The position numbers and the translations under genes were made by a program. Under the pieces are notes generated by a model that worked only from the letters and a program-made list of their open reading frames with translations, was not told the DNA's origin and did not search any database. From positions 3,728,501-3,792,500 of the forward strand of contig NZ_OY781882.1 of NCBI RefSeq assembly GCF_963677125.1: 64,000 nt of DNA. The letters are read 5' to 3'. The first letter of the stretch is position 1. The number at the start of each line of letters is the position of its first letter. The stretch is from an uncultured Desulfobacter sp. GTDB lineage: Bacteria > Desulfobacterota > Desulfobacteria > Desulfobacterales > Desulfobacteraceae. Positions 17,374 through 26,323 of this stretch are shown piece after piece.

Positions 17374-17611
17374 ACGCAAACCCCTTTTGCACAAGTTGCC
17401 TGAGAAACGTCAGCATAATTTTCTTTTGATCATCAGACAACGACGCCAACACCTTTTTTTGAACAGAATCCTTTTGGAAAAACGCGCAGGTCAACACAGA
17501 ACCGGTCTCTGCAAAAAGAAGCTTTGGCCCCAGGGAGCTGTAAAAGAGCAGGCCGAACTGCTCCTGCCTCACTTGGCTGGTCGACCGTAAAACAAAGGCA
17601 GGGACATTCAT
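17363..17611 (-). CDS. mftB: mycofactocin peptide chaperone MftB (RRE domain)
   Basis: 82 residues, the size of MftB/PqqD-type RiPP recognition elements, which hand the precursor peptide to the radical SAM enzyme. Sequence is weakly conserved (LRSTSQVRQEQFGLLFYSSLGP, then hydrophobic strand and LSDDQKKIMLTFLRQLVQKGF helix), but size, fold pattern and position directly between mftA and mftC settle the call. Start taken at MNVPAF, 2 bases after the mftA stop; an in-frame ATG six codons earlier would overlap mftA. Confidence 0.85.
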   Translation of the reverse strand: MNVPAFVLRSTSQVRQEQFGLLFYSSLGPKLLFAETGSVLTCAFFQKDSVQKKVLASLSDDQKKIMLTFLRQLVQKGFAYEQ

Positions 17612-17613
17612 TT

Positions 17614-17766
17614 TTAATAGACTCCGCAAATCCCGTCTATGGCCAATTCTTCAATTCTGATTTCTTCAATAATGCAGGGGGCTTCCTGGGCGTTCTCCAC
17701 ATTTTCGCTGTCAAACGTTGCCGCTTGTTCCGTACTTTTTATTTCTTGGGGTGTAGTCTTTTCCAT
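17614..17766 (-). CDS. mftA: mycofactocin precursor peptide MftA
   Basis: 50 residues, short enough to be missed by gene finders. It starts MEKTTPQEIKS and ends with the core IDGICGVY (residues 43-50), which matches the conserved mycofactocin C-terminus IDGMCGVY except Met to Ile. The last two residues, Val49-Tyr50, become the redox-active part after MftC and later steps. The acidic leader (EEIRIEELA) is the usual RRE-binding region. GGAGAG lies 8 bases before ATG. First gene of the mftABC run, 113 bases after the alcohol dehydrogenase stop, with a hairpin in between. Trimming to the Val-Tyr end is expected from a peptidase (MftE) not seen here. Confidence 0.95.
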   Translation of the reverse strand: MEKTTPQEIKSTEQAATFDSENVENAQEAPCIIEEIRIEELAIDGICGVY

Positions 17767-17802
17767 TATACGTCTCTCCATATCAATATTGTTTATTACT
17801 TT

Positions 17803-17882
17803 AAGAAAGTATGTGTACTTTCAATTTTGGTTGTGGGCTGAAGCCTGGGTATTGATAGCCAGGCTCCAGCCCGTGGCTGTTA
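17803..17882. repeat. dispersed intergenic element, copy 2, containing a 14-bp hairpin
   Basis: Carries the family core GGTTGTGGG and end GTGGCTGTTA. The terminal TTA (17880-17882) is the stop codon of alcohol dehydrogenase 1 read on the minus strand. Inside, GGGCTGAAGCCTGG (17835-17848) pairs with CCAGGCTCCAGCCC (17859-17872), one mismatch, 10-base loop. The hairpin starts 8 bases past the stop and lies before mftA, so it may weaken read-through from adh1 into mftABC or stabilise the adh1 message. Confidence 0.6.
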
Positions 17883-19022
17883 ATCTATTTCACAGATCCA
17901 ACGGCCCTTGATCTGCCTTTTGTCCATGGCCTCGGCCACATCATTAATATCTTCCAATTTAAATCTTTCGGTGATCAGCTTGTCAAGCTTAAGATCATGC
18001 TGCATGGCCATGTTGACCAGACGGGGGATATCATCATGGGTGGAAATGGAACCATAGAGATTACCCTTGATGGTTTTCTGATGCAGGGGCAGCAGCATCA
18101 GGGGCAGATTGGTTGTCTGATCGTGGGGAGAGACACCGATAACAATCAGCTCTCCGCCGATACTTGTTGACCAATACGCCTGGATAATTGCGCCGGGGTC
18201 ACCTTTTACTTCAAACACATACTCTGCACCGCCGCCCATGATGGTACCGTCATCCATCTTTACACCGCCGGTGAGCAGCTGAATGGCCGGAACCGGGTCT
18301 TCCTTGGAGCTGTCGATAAAATGGGTGGCGCCAAATTCCATGGCCAGTTCACGTTTGCTGCCTTCAATATCAACGGCAATCAACGGGTTGGCATGGCGCA
18401 GGGCTGCTGCGCGCAGAACATTGAGGCCGACACCGCCGAGACAGTAAACCGCCACAGGGGCACCAGGAGGAAAGGCGGCGGAATTAAACACAGAGCCCCA
18501 GCCCGTGGGAACGCAACATCCCATCAGCGCAGCCTGTTCCAGGGGAAAATCTTTAGGCATGGGGATAACCGCCCGCTCGGGAACCACCGAGTGGGTTGAA
18601 AAACAGGAGACAAAATTGCCGTGACGGACCACGCCGCCATTGGCATCTCTCATGCGGGCAGTGCCGTCAAGCAGGAAACCTTCCAGAAAATAATTAAAAC
18701 TGGTGGTGCAGATATTACCCTTGCCCCTGCGGCAATTGGGGCAATGACCACAGGGAACCATCCAGGTGACGCCGACATGATCACCCTTCTGTACAGTAGT
18801 GACGCCCGGACCGACGGCTTCAACAATTCCTGCGCCTTCGTGACCCGCAACCATAGGCATCTTGACGGGGACTTCACCTTTTAACATATGCAAATCAGAA
18901 TGACAGTATCCGGTATGGGTATACTTAATCAGCACCTCGTTTTCCTTGGGTGGATCCAGTTCCAGCGTCTCAATGGAATATTTCATACCGGGTTCCCGTA
19001 AAACAGCACCTTTGATTTTCAT
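17880..19022 (-). CDS. mycofactocin-linked zinc alcohol dehydrogenase, copy 1
   Basis: 380 residues, medium-chain zinc ADH. Catalytic-zinc motif GYCHSDLH and GHEGAG; structural-zinc cysteines CGHCPNCRRGKGNIC; Rossmann loop YCLGGVGLNVLRAA. It resembles the NDMA-dependent alcohol dehydrogenases that keep NAD(H) tightly bound and need mycofactocin as outside electron acceptor. Position directly before mftA supports that. About 93% identical to copy 2 (roughly 27 differences in 380 by eye). AAGGAG lies 5 bases before ATG. Likely oxidises primary alcohols to aldehydes; the substrate is not readable. Confidence 0.88.
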   Translation of the reverse strand: MKIKGAVLREPGMKYSIETLELDPPKENEVLIKYTHTGYCHSDLHMLKGEVPVKMPMVAGHEGAGIVEAVGPGVTTVQKGDHVGVTWMVPCGHCPNCRRGKGNICTTSFNYFLEGFLLDGTARMRDANGGVVRHGNFVSCFSTHSVVPERAVIPMPKDFPLEQAALMGCCVPTGWGSVFNSAAFPPGAPVAVYCLGGVGLNVLRAAALRHANPLIAVDIEGSKRELAMEFGATHFIDSSKEDPVPAIQLLTGGVKMDDGTIMGGGAEYVFEVKGDPGAIIQAYWSTSIGGELIVIGVSPHDQTTNLPLMLLPLHQKTIKGNLYGSISTHDDIPRLVNMAMQHDLKLDKLITERFKLEDINDVAEAMDKRQIKGRWICEID

Positions 19023-19340
19023 GGCATCTCCTTGTGGACTTCAATATGGTTGTTGCATGGGGGTAAAACACGGGGGGAATTGGGCGGGGTATCAAAACTG
19101 CCTTTTCTTCCTGGTTCATCTCCTTGCAGGTTCTATCATCCCTTACACCGCATAGCCTTTGCCACCGCGGCCCGGGAACTCATCCGTTTGACTTTTCATC
19201 TCAAACGGAATGGGATAATACCATGACAATAAATGTTCGGCAATAGGCATACAATTTAACTTGTCAAGGAAAATCTTTACAACTTCACCAAATAAAAAAC
19301 AAGCCGGCTTAAGGTTGCCCAGCCGGCTTGTTTTTATGTT
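19023..19340. other. spacer between the two alcohol dehydrogenase genes
   Basis: 318 bases without a gene. Contains the terminator of copy 2 at 19295-19335, so adh1 and the mft genes should have their own promoter here. I see no convincing -35/-10 pair. Confidence 0.5.
19295..19335 (-). terminator. strong intrinsic terminator of alcohol dehydrogenase copy 2
   Basis: AAAAACAAGCCGGCT (19295-19309) and AGCCGGCTTGTTTTT (19321-19335) are exact inverted repeats; the GC-rich core is 11 bp with an 11-base loop and an A/T flank giving a U-run in either direction. It begins 5 bases past the adh2 stop codon. Confidence 0.9.
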
Positions 19341-20483
19341 CTAATCTATTTCACAAATCCAGCGGCCTTTAATCTGGCGCTTGTCCATGGCTTCGGCTAC
19401 GTCATTAATATCTTCCAGCTTAAATTTGTCCGTGATCAGCTTGTCCAGCTTGAGATCATGGTTCATTGCCATCTTGACCAGGCGGGGGATATCATCATGG
19501 GTGGAGATGGCACCATAAAGATTTCCCTTGATGGTTTTTTGATGCAGGGGCAGCAGCATCAGGGATAAATCGGTTGTCTGGTCGTGGGGGGTGATACCCA
19601 GAACAATCAGTTCACCGCCGATACTTGTGGACCAGTAGGCCTGGATAATAGAACCGGGATCGCCTTTGGCCTCAAATACATACTCGGCACCGCCGCCCAT
19701 AATGGTCCCGTCGTCCATTTTTACGCCGCCGGTGAGCAGCTGAATGGCCGGTACCGGATCTTCTTTGGAACTGTCGATAAAATGAGTTGCGCCAAATTCC
19801 ATGGCAAGTTCACGTTTGCTGCCTTCAATATCAACGGCAATCAAGGGATAGGCATGGCGCATGGCTGCTGCCCGCAAAATATTAAGCCCGACGCCGCCAA
19901 GGCAGTAAACCGCCACAGGCGCTCCGGGAGGAAAGGCGGCGGTATTAAACACAGAACCCCAGCCTGTGGGCACACAACATCCCATCAACGCGGCCTGCTC
20001 GAGGGGAAACTCTTTGGGCATGGGAATGACCGCCCGCTCGGGAACCACGGAGTGCGTTGAAAAACAGGAGACAAAATTACCATGCCGGACCACATCGCCC
20101 TTGGCATCCCTTATGCGAGAAGTACCGTCGAGCAACATGCCCTCCAGAAAATAATTAAAACTGGTGGTGCAGATATTGCCCTTGCCCCGGCGGCAATTGG
20201 GGCAGTGCCCACAGGGAACCATCCAGGTGACACCGACATGATCTCCTTTCTGCACAGTTGTGACGCCCGGACCTACAGCTTCAACAATACCGGCACCTTC
20301 GTGACCGGCAACCAAAGGCATCTTGATGGGAATTTCCCCTTTCAACAAATGCAAATCAGAGTGACAGTACCCGGTATGGGTATACTTGACCAGCACCTCG
20401 TTCTCCTTGGGCGGATCAAGCTCTAAAGTCTCGATGGAATACTTCATACCAGGTTCCCGTAAAACAGCGCCTTTGATTTTCAT
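19341..20483 (-). CDS. mycofactocin-linked zinc alcohol dehydrogenase, copy 2
   Basis: 380 residues with the same zinc and NAD motifs as copy 1 (GYCHSDLH, GHEGAG, CGHCPNCRRGKGNIC). Start at MKIKGAV with AAAGGAG 7 bases upstream; the frame runs 30 codons further upstream without family similarity. Differences from copy 1 are mostly conservative and cluster in residues 30-50, 100-120 and 290-320. It ends in its own strong terminator, so the two copies can be expressed separately, for example for different alcohols or conditions. Divergent from a radical SAM gene across a 198-base intergenic region. Confidence 0.88.
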   Translation of the reverse strand: MKIKGAVLREPGMKYSIETLELDPPKENEVLVKYTHTGYCHSDLHLLKGEIPIKMPLVAGHEGAGIVEAVGPGVTTVQKGDHVGVTWMVPCGHCPNCRRGKGNICTTSFNYFLEGMLLDGTSRIRDAKGDVVRHGNFVSCFSTHSVVPERAVIPMPKEFPLEQAALMGCCVPTGWGSVFNTAAFPPGAPVAVYCLGGVGLNILRAAAMRHAYPLIAVDIEGSKRELAMEFGATHFIDSSKEDPVPAIQLLTGGVKMDDGTIMGGGAEYVFEAKGDPGSIIQAYWSTSIGGELIVLGITPHDQTTDLSLMLLPLHQKTIKGNLYGAISTHDDIPRLVKMAMNHDLKLDKLITDKFKLEDINDVAEAMDKRQIKGRWICEID

Positions 20484-20681
20484 AACATCTCCTTTAGAAA
20501 TTTTTGCTCTTTCTTTGTTCTCTTTTTGCAATTGGGATTGGACCATAGCACGACAAAACCGGAGCCGCAACACATATAAATAGTTGATTTGTCAACTAAA
20601 TTAATCTCCTTGGTTGCCCACTGTCTTCTATTCTGATAATGGTGAGCGGCATATTTTATTATTTCCATGAGGAGGAGACAC

Positions 20682-21788
20682 ATGAATCCGGAACAGGCGC
20701 TTGACAAACTGACCCAATATGGTGTTGTTCCTGCAAACAGGCTTATCATTGCCATTACCCGCCACTGCAACTTAAAATGCAATCACTGCTGGTTGACATC
20801 CGGCCCAAAGTCGTCCCTGAAACATGTGGATGCAACGTTGTTAAAAGAGACCCTCGCCCTCTGGGTTAATGCCGGGGTGCAAACCCTCTGTCTTTCCGGC
20901 GGGGAACCGCTCACTCACCCTCAGTGGCAGGACATTCTCACCTATTGCGCGCAATTTCCCACGATTTACCATCTGCGGTTGCAGACCAATGGCACCCTGC
21001 TGACCCCCAAAATTGTAAACGACCTGACAGATCCTGTATTTGCCAACCTTCATCTGCAAATCAGTCTTGATGGTGCACAGCCTGCCACCCACGACCTTGT
21101 CAGGGGCAAAGGCAACTTTGCCAAAACCATGAACGGCCTGCAACTGCTTTCAGATGCGGGCCTGGGGCCACGTACAACAGTCTCGTTTACGGAGATGGCA
21201 CACAATTTCGAAGAACTGCCCCAACTGTTTACCATGATGGAGAAACTGGACCTCGGCCGTGTGGTGAGCGGCACCCTGATACAGGGAGGACGGGCACTAA
21301 CCCGCGCCCTGGACCTTCCATCTCCCAAACAATATGCCAACCTGATAGAACGATTCTCACATGATGCACAACTGCGGGCCATCTATAAAAAAATCGGCAA
21401 TACGTCCTGCCTGGAATGGTATGCCTCCCGCCGTGAAATTTCAGAACACCATTGTGCCAACTGCATGGAATCTCTCTATATTTCAGAGGAAGGGACGCTT
21501 TTTCCATGCGGACTTTTATCTGTTACCAACTACGGTATCGAAAAGGTGTGGAACTGTTCTGTGGAATCTATCGTGGAAAAAGCAGAGACCCGGTGGGCAG
21601 GCCTGAACGAGCTGAGCAGACAACGCGCCGACAATATTCAAGCGTGTGCGGCTTGTTCCGGTCGTCTGCATTGCCAAAGCGGCTGTATGGCAAGGCTTGC
21701 ACGGCAAACAGATAATTTTTTGGAAGTGGAAGATCGGTGCCGGCTTAGAAAGCAAGTTTACGCATTACCGGACCTGCCGAATATATGA
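20682..21788 (+). CDS. orphan radical SAM/SPASM protein beside the mycofactocin locus
   Basis: 368 residues. Radical SAM site RHCNLKCNHC (Cys29, Cys33, Cys36), then LCLSGGEPLTHPQW and LQISLDGAQPATHDLVRG. The C-terminal part has SPASM-type cysteines: HCANCMESLYISEEGTLFPC, then CAACSGRLHCQSGC and a last Cys before the end. Such enzymes modify peptides or proteins or make cofactors. Start at MNPEQAL with GAGGAGG 6 bases upstream; an in-frame ATG five codons earlier lies inside that ribosome site. No short precursor gene is visible next to it. It is transcribed away from the alcohol dehydrogenases. Not MftC (that gene is separate); function unknown. Confidence 0.85.
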   Translation: MNPEQALDKLTQYGVVPANRLIIAITRHCNLKCNHCWLTSGPKSSLKHVDATLLKETLALWVNAGVQTLCLSGGEPLTHPQWQDILTYCAQFPTIYHLRLQTNGTLLTPKIVNDLTDPVFANLHLQISLDGAQPATHDLVRGKGNFAKTMNGLQLLSDAGLGPRTTVSFTEMAHNFEELPQLFTMMEKLDLGRVVSGTLIQGGRALTRALDLPSPKQYANLIERFSHDAQLRAIYKKIGNTSCLEWYASRREISEHHCANCMESLYISEEGTLFPCGLLSVTNYGIEKVWNCSVESIVEKAETRWAGLNELSRQRADNIQACAACSGRLHCQSGCMARLARQTDNFLEVEDRCRLRKQVYALPDLPNI

Positions 21789-21809
21789 TAAAGCCCGAGC
21801 GAAAACCGC

Positions 21810-21847
21810 CTGAACCGGAGGGGGTGTCCATCCCCAATCCGGTTCAG
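21810..21847. terminator. bidirectional hairpin between convergent genes
   Basis: CTGAACCGGA (21810-21819) pairs with TCCGGTTCAG (21838-21847); within the loop GGGG and CCCC can extend the fold. It lies between the radical SAM gene (plus) and the channel protein gene (minus). No U-run. Confidence 0.55.
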
Positions 21848-21863
21848 ACGGGAATAAGCGGCT

Positions 21864-22808
21864 TTAGAAAGCATACATGAATTTAAACCAGTATTTTTCG
21901 CCTCTCGGCCTGTTCTCAACATTGGTATCAAACTGTACCTTCAGGTTGAAAAACATATTTTTGTAGTTGTACTGGATGGCAGGGCCGATAGAAAGCGCTT
22001 GGCCCTTGTTGTCGACATTGACTCCCGAAAGTTCGTCATCGGTGGCCTGGAGATAGAGCATACCGTTAAGGCCGAACATCCAGTTGCCGACGTGCTGTCC
22101 AATCAGGTAGTCACAGATAAATTCATTTCCAGTGGTGTAATCGGTGTCCGGATTTTCAAAGTTGACCAGATACTGCAATTTTGCCGAAAGTTCAAAACCT
22201 GTATCAAAGAGGTATGTAACGGCCAGGATAGGAGCCACAGTCCAATAATTTCGGCCGAGACTTGCCGCATCATCATCGTCATATTCTCCCACAGGGAGCC
22301 AGACGTCCAGTGAACCGACAACATGAAGATTTTTGTTCGGATGCCAGCCTAAAGTGAGTGCTGAGACTTCAATATCGCCAAGTCCGCCTGTGGAATCATG
22401 GACTCCAGCCTCGACAATATCGACCTGGGAACTGAGAACAGGGATAATGGCATGCCAAGCCACATCAGCCCCGAACAGTTTCATGTCAGAGACATAAATA
22501 AAACGAAACGCCGCGCCGGTCACATTAAGATCAAAATCCAAAGGCTGTTTATTACCATTGCCGTCCATTAATTCATCAGCAGTATAATGAAACGAGTAAA
22601 CAATGGGATAAAACCCCGGTCCGGGCAAGGCACCCAACATGAAATCCTCGTTCCCGCCCAGATAGGCAGAGCCGCCGCCTTCAGCAGCGAATGCACCTTG
22701 AAGCGGACAGACAAGCATAGCCAGAATGAGCATGACCCCTGTAATTGATTTAACCAATTTTAACGACTTTTTCGCATACGCGTCCCCGAAAAAAATAGCT
22801 TTCTGCAT
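21864..22808 (-). CDS. outer-membrane channel-like protein (phenol MetA-pathway family)
   Basis: 314 residues. Start at MQKAIF, with AGGAGG 8 bases upstream. A long signal peptide (charged n-region; hydrophobic GVMLILAMLVCPLQGAFA, cleaved near AFA-AEG) precedes a beta-rich protein ending in an aromatic residue (KFMYAF), as outer-membrane barrels do. SAYLGGNEDFMLGALPGPGF and the VGSLDVWLPVGEY strand match the family described as MetA-pathway phenol degradation-like, thought to be hydrophobic-substrate channels. Transcribed toward the radical SAM gene; no catabolic partner adjacent. Family recognised from memory. Confidence 0.7.
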   Translation of the reverse strand: MQKAIFFGDAYAKKSLKLVKSITGVMLILAMLVCPLQGAFAAEGGGSAYLGGNEDFMLGALPGPGFYPIVYSFHYTADELMDGNGNKQPLDFDLNVTGAAFRFIYVSDMKLFGADVAWHAIIPVLSSQVDIVEAGVHDSTGGLGDIEVSALTLGWHPNKNLHVVGSLDVWLPVGEYDDDDAASLGRNYWTVAPILAVTYLFDTGFELSAKLQYLVNFENPDTDYTTGNEFICDYLIGQHVGNWMFGLNGMLYLQATDDELSGVNVDNKGQALSIGPAIQYNYKNMFFNLKVQFDTNVENRPRGEKYWFKFMYAF

Positions 22809-23016
22809 GAAAAAATACCTCCTGATCTCGTTTTCTTTGTTATCCCCTCTCACATTAATCAGAACGCTTTTTCACATTAAACACTATAGATTGCAACCAT
22901 ATTTTTTTTTGTTTCCATGCATAACGCATATCCAAAGAAGGCGGCTCGATCTTGAAAATTAAAATATTTCAGTGATTTTCCAAGATGTTACAAAAAACTT
23001 TTTAAATTAACCGATC

Positions 23017-26000
23017 TTACTGCTGATCGTCGGCTTCCAATAGCGGCATCAACCGGGGCGCTGCGGCCTTGAGAATCTGTACTGCAAGAGCGCTTGTGAA
23101 GGTATAGTCGTCGGAATCCTGTCCCGCCACATAGGCGGTGACGACGCCGTAAAAGCGATCGCCGATGAAAAATACGAACACGGCAGTGCGGTTTATTGCT
23201 TTGGATAAAATGAGTTGTCCGTCTGAACCGTAGATATTGTGGCGGTTGTCGCCAGTGCCCGTTTTACCGCCTACAGCCAAATCGGTGCCGTCGGAAAGCA
23301 AAAACGCGTTGCGAATCCGCCGGGCCGTTCCGCTTTCAACCACCCCTAAAAGCGCCTGGCGAAGTGCCATAGCAACCTGAGGGTGCATCACCTGCTCCCC
23401 CTGGCTTTTTCTATAAGCCAACCTGGTTTCATAAGGCGTTTTTTCTCCAAAACAAAGTTTGCGAATTTGGAGGGTAGGATACCATTTGCCTTTGTTCAAA
23501 ACGATACCCACAAGTTCCGCCAATGAATCCGGCCGATCTGCAGAACTGCCGATGGCGGTGGCATAGGATGGCACAAGGCTGTTAAACGGGTATTTCAAAC
23601 GCTTCCATGCCAAAAATATTTCACTGAACGCTTCCACTTCGAGAAGGGCTCGGATGCGCACATCCTGTTTGTTCTTTCTGGAGGTCCTAAACAGCCATGT
23701 ATAGACCTGTTGACGTTCCGCCGCACTGTTTTGAATCACTTCACCAAGGCCTGCATCCGGGTGCCGGTTCAAATAGGCCAGCGTCCACAGTTCCAGGGGG
23801 TGAACCCGGGTAATATAGCCAAGCTCCACAAGCGAATAGGTATGGGGACCAGACATTTCAAAAAGTTCCGGCAAACGATTGCCGGCAGCCTGTCCGTTTT
23901 TCAAATGACCGGAAAGAAACGCCTTGAATTCTTTGAACCCGGCTGCCGGTTTGATATATCGAAAAGCGGCAGCCAAATTTTTCGGGTTTTGGCGCATACC
24001 CTCCAGCAAAATGTCAAAGGCCTCATCAAAAGATTTCCCTGCATATTTGCGGTAAAACCGCTGAAGAAAAATTTGCCCCTCCTGATCCGCAAATTTAGCC
24101 AGATAATCGTGCCGCCGGGGGTCAGTGGCATCTGCCAGAAGCTGCCGAACCCCTGGAATCTGATATTTGTAGTACTGGGTAATGTCTCGCATCATTCTAA
24201 TGAATACCAGATTGATCGAATGATTGAAGGCATCCTGCACTGAAAACATTCGGGTATCATGCCGCGTGTCAAAATTGGAAAAGGTGTGGACCCCGCCGCC
24301 GGTGAAAAACTTCTCTTCGGGACTTGCCGAATAGCTACGCTGCATGGCGGAGGCCAGTATGGCGGAAAGAGCCCTGTCCCCGGACCTGCTTAGATAAGAG
24401 ATTACCCAGCGGCTCAAATCGTCCGCCGGGTCCACCTCCACATTTGCTAATTCTGATAGGGAGAGCGAACGGTATTGTTTATGGAGGCCGGCAATGATCT
24501 CAAGGTAGGTCGCCAATGTCCGGAATTTGGCCGATGAGCCGAGTTCAAGCTTGGTACCCGAATTGATATTGAGCGGCTGATCAAGCGTGTCTGTCTGGAG
24601 GCGCATAAAATTGGCTCCGTCAGACCGTTCGTACAAAGTCAGGCTGTAGACAATATTGGACGGATCACCGTCTCCAAGGAGGTGATAACCATATAGCCCG
24701 TCCTTTTTAGCAGCTAGGGGGTCACTGAAACTTTTGAGCAAAGTCGTTGTTTCCTGCTGTACGGACTGGTCCACCGTGCTGGTAACTGAAAGATCAAAGC
24801 GATCCAGACGGTACAGCCGGTCGACATCCAGCAAATTCAGCAATTGGACTCTGACTGCATTGAGCGCCTTTCGAGAAAAAAATGATTGGGCACTTGGCGG
24901 GTCAACCCGTTCCTGTAGAACAAGCGGTGCCGCGATCGCTGCATCCCGATCTCTTGGCGTGATGATACCGACCCGGGCCAACAGACGAAGGTAAGTGTCG
25001 GTTTTAGCTTTTAGGGCCATATGATCTTGTGCAAGGAAATACGATGGACGGCGTTGGGCAACAAAAAGACTGACGACCTGTTTCAGCGCCATTGCTCTGA
25101 CTTTTACGACCGAATCGGATAAGTTTGAGGGGCGCTGTGACAACAGCCGAACGGTCTGGGGAAAGTCGACACCGTACCAGGCATACAAACCGTCGCCAAG
25201 CCCCATGACTTCCCCGTAACCGGAAATCGCTCCAAGAGGCATGGAGTTGATAAAATCGCATACAATGCGATACCGGGCCTGCAGGGTCTCCTCTCCGTTC
25301 AGATAGGCACGCATGCTTGCGGATGCCATCTGTTGAAATTTATCTTTAACAGAAAGCGTCAGACCTTGGGGCGAATGGCGGTATTTTTCTATCTGGGTCG
25401 CCAGGGTGCTTCCCCCTGGAACATTTCGACTGCTGTCCACTACTTTCATCCCCAGTTCCAGAGCCGCGGCGGTAAGACGTTTCCATTCCACGGCGGGATT
25501 TTTAAGGGGGTAGCGAGGGTCCAGCAGCTCTCGATTTTCGATATAAAGCAAACTGTTTACGATAATATCCGGGATCTGGCTAAAATCAGAAAAAACACGT
25601 TCAGGATAGGCAGCCGCATAGATACGGCGTCCTAACCGGTCTTTAATGCGAAGACCGGCATTGGATTTTTCCCGGTACGCAGGATAAAATCCAGCCTGGG
25701 TGTATTCAAGCATAAAAGGAGAAAAGCGGGCCTGGGCTTCGATGTCGTAACCGGCGACGTCGAGATTTCGAAAAAATGTCGGCAATTCTACATACCCAAG
25801 CCGCGTATCATAGGGCCCTGCCTTAGGGAACTGAATGGACGGACTTTCCCCGGAAGCAATCTGCACACTGATCTTTGCCGCCAATCTGCTGATATAATGC
25901 GCTTGAAGCTTGGAGGTTTCAAGCTCATAAATCACCGCCAAAATCAGTGCCAGGATCAATAAAAAACCAAACATCATTCGAATGGTGCGCCACGTCTGTT

Positions 26001-26157
26001 TGCTACTCCCGGCTTTCATTAGACGCATTTCGGCTTGACTCAAGTGAGTTTGAAATAATGTGCTTGAGGCGTCTTGTAATTGATGATCGCGTATTGGATA
26101 CGCCGGCTCAGATGAAAAATCATCCGGCTGGGATAATTTGCGTAGAGAATTCTGCAT
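23017..26157 (-). CDS. bifunctional penicillin-binding protein (class A-like)
   Basis: 1046 residues. One membrane helix at about residues 60-78. A GT51 transglycosylase domain with the motif NVPGGSTLATQIEKYRHS (about residues 243-260) and the later NSMPLGAISGYGEVMGLG segment. A transpeptidase domain with SSAK (SxxK, about residue 542) and the GGKTGTGDNRHN box (about residue 964). It polymerises and cross-links peptidoglycan at the outer face of the inner membrane. It is longer than E. coli PBP1s, with an expanded region between SxxK and KTG. Weak ribosome site; first ATG kept. An RlpA-like gene lies upstream on the same strand. Confidence 0.85.
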   Translation of the reverse strand: MQNSLRKLSQPDDFSSEPAYPIRDHQLQDASSTLFQTHLSQAEMRLMKAGSSKQTWRTIRMMFGFLLILALILAVIYELETSKLQAHYISRLAAKISVQIASGESPSIQFPKAGPYDTRLGYVELPTFFRNLDVAGYDIEAQARFSPFMLEYTQAGFYPAYREKSNAGLRIKDRLGRRIYAAAYPERVFSDFSQIPDIIVNSLLYIENRELLDPRYPLKNPAVEWKRLTAAALELGMKVVDSSRNVPGGSTLATQIEKYRHSPQGLTLSVKDKFQQMASASMRAYLNGEETLQARYRIVCDFINSMPLGAISGYGEVMGLGDGLYAWYGVDFPQTVRLLSQRPSNLSDSVVKVRAMALKQVVSLFVAQRRPSYFLAQDHMALKAKTDTYLRLLARVGIITPRDRDAAIAAPLVLQERVDPPSAQSFFSRKALNAVRVQLLNLLDVDRLYRLDRFDLSVTSTVDQSVQQETTTLLKSFSDPLAAKKDGLYGYHLLGDGDPSNIVYSLTLYERSDGANFMRLQTDTLDQPLNINSGTKLELGSSAKFRTLATYLEIIAGLHKQYRSLSLSELANVEVDPADDLSRWVISYLSRSGDRALSAILASAMQRSYSASPEEKFFTGGGVHTFSNFDTRHDTRMFSVQDAFNHSINLVFIRMMRDITQYYKYQIPGVRQLLADATDPRRHDYLAKFADQEGQIFLQRFYRKYAGKSFDEAFDILLEGMRQNPKNLAAAFRYIKPAAGFKEFKAFLSGHLKNGQAAGNRLPELFEMSGPHTYSLVELGYITRVHPLELWTLAYLNRHPDAGLGEVIQNSAAERQQVYTWLFRTSRKNKQDVRIRALLEVEAFSEIFLAWKRLKYPFNSLVPSYATAIGSSADRPDSLAELVGIVLNKGKWYPTLQIRKLCFGEKTPYETRLAYRKSQGEQVMHPQVAMALRQALLGVVESGTARRIRNAFLLSDGTDLAVGGKTGTGDNRHNIYGSDGQLILSKAINRTAVFVFFIGDRFYGVVTAYVAGQDSDDYTFTSALAVQILKAAAPRLMPLLEADDQQ

Positions 26158-26323
26158 AGGCTTTGCAGTTGAGCTTTTCCAGTAGAGTGATTAAAAAACT
26201 TTAGCCAGGCCGTTCAATTTGACCAATTCTTAACTATTGCCCGACTGAAACCCTCGAACTTTTTCTGATTAGGATTTTCGGTCGCGCAACAACTAATGAC
26301 AAAGCGTGCTGATCCGTTACTGT

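Noticed and set aside
23710..24243. 177-codon plus-strand frame opposite the PBP gene, and many similar antisense frames
   Set aside because: They are shadows of well-supported genes with no ribosome site or recognisable motif.
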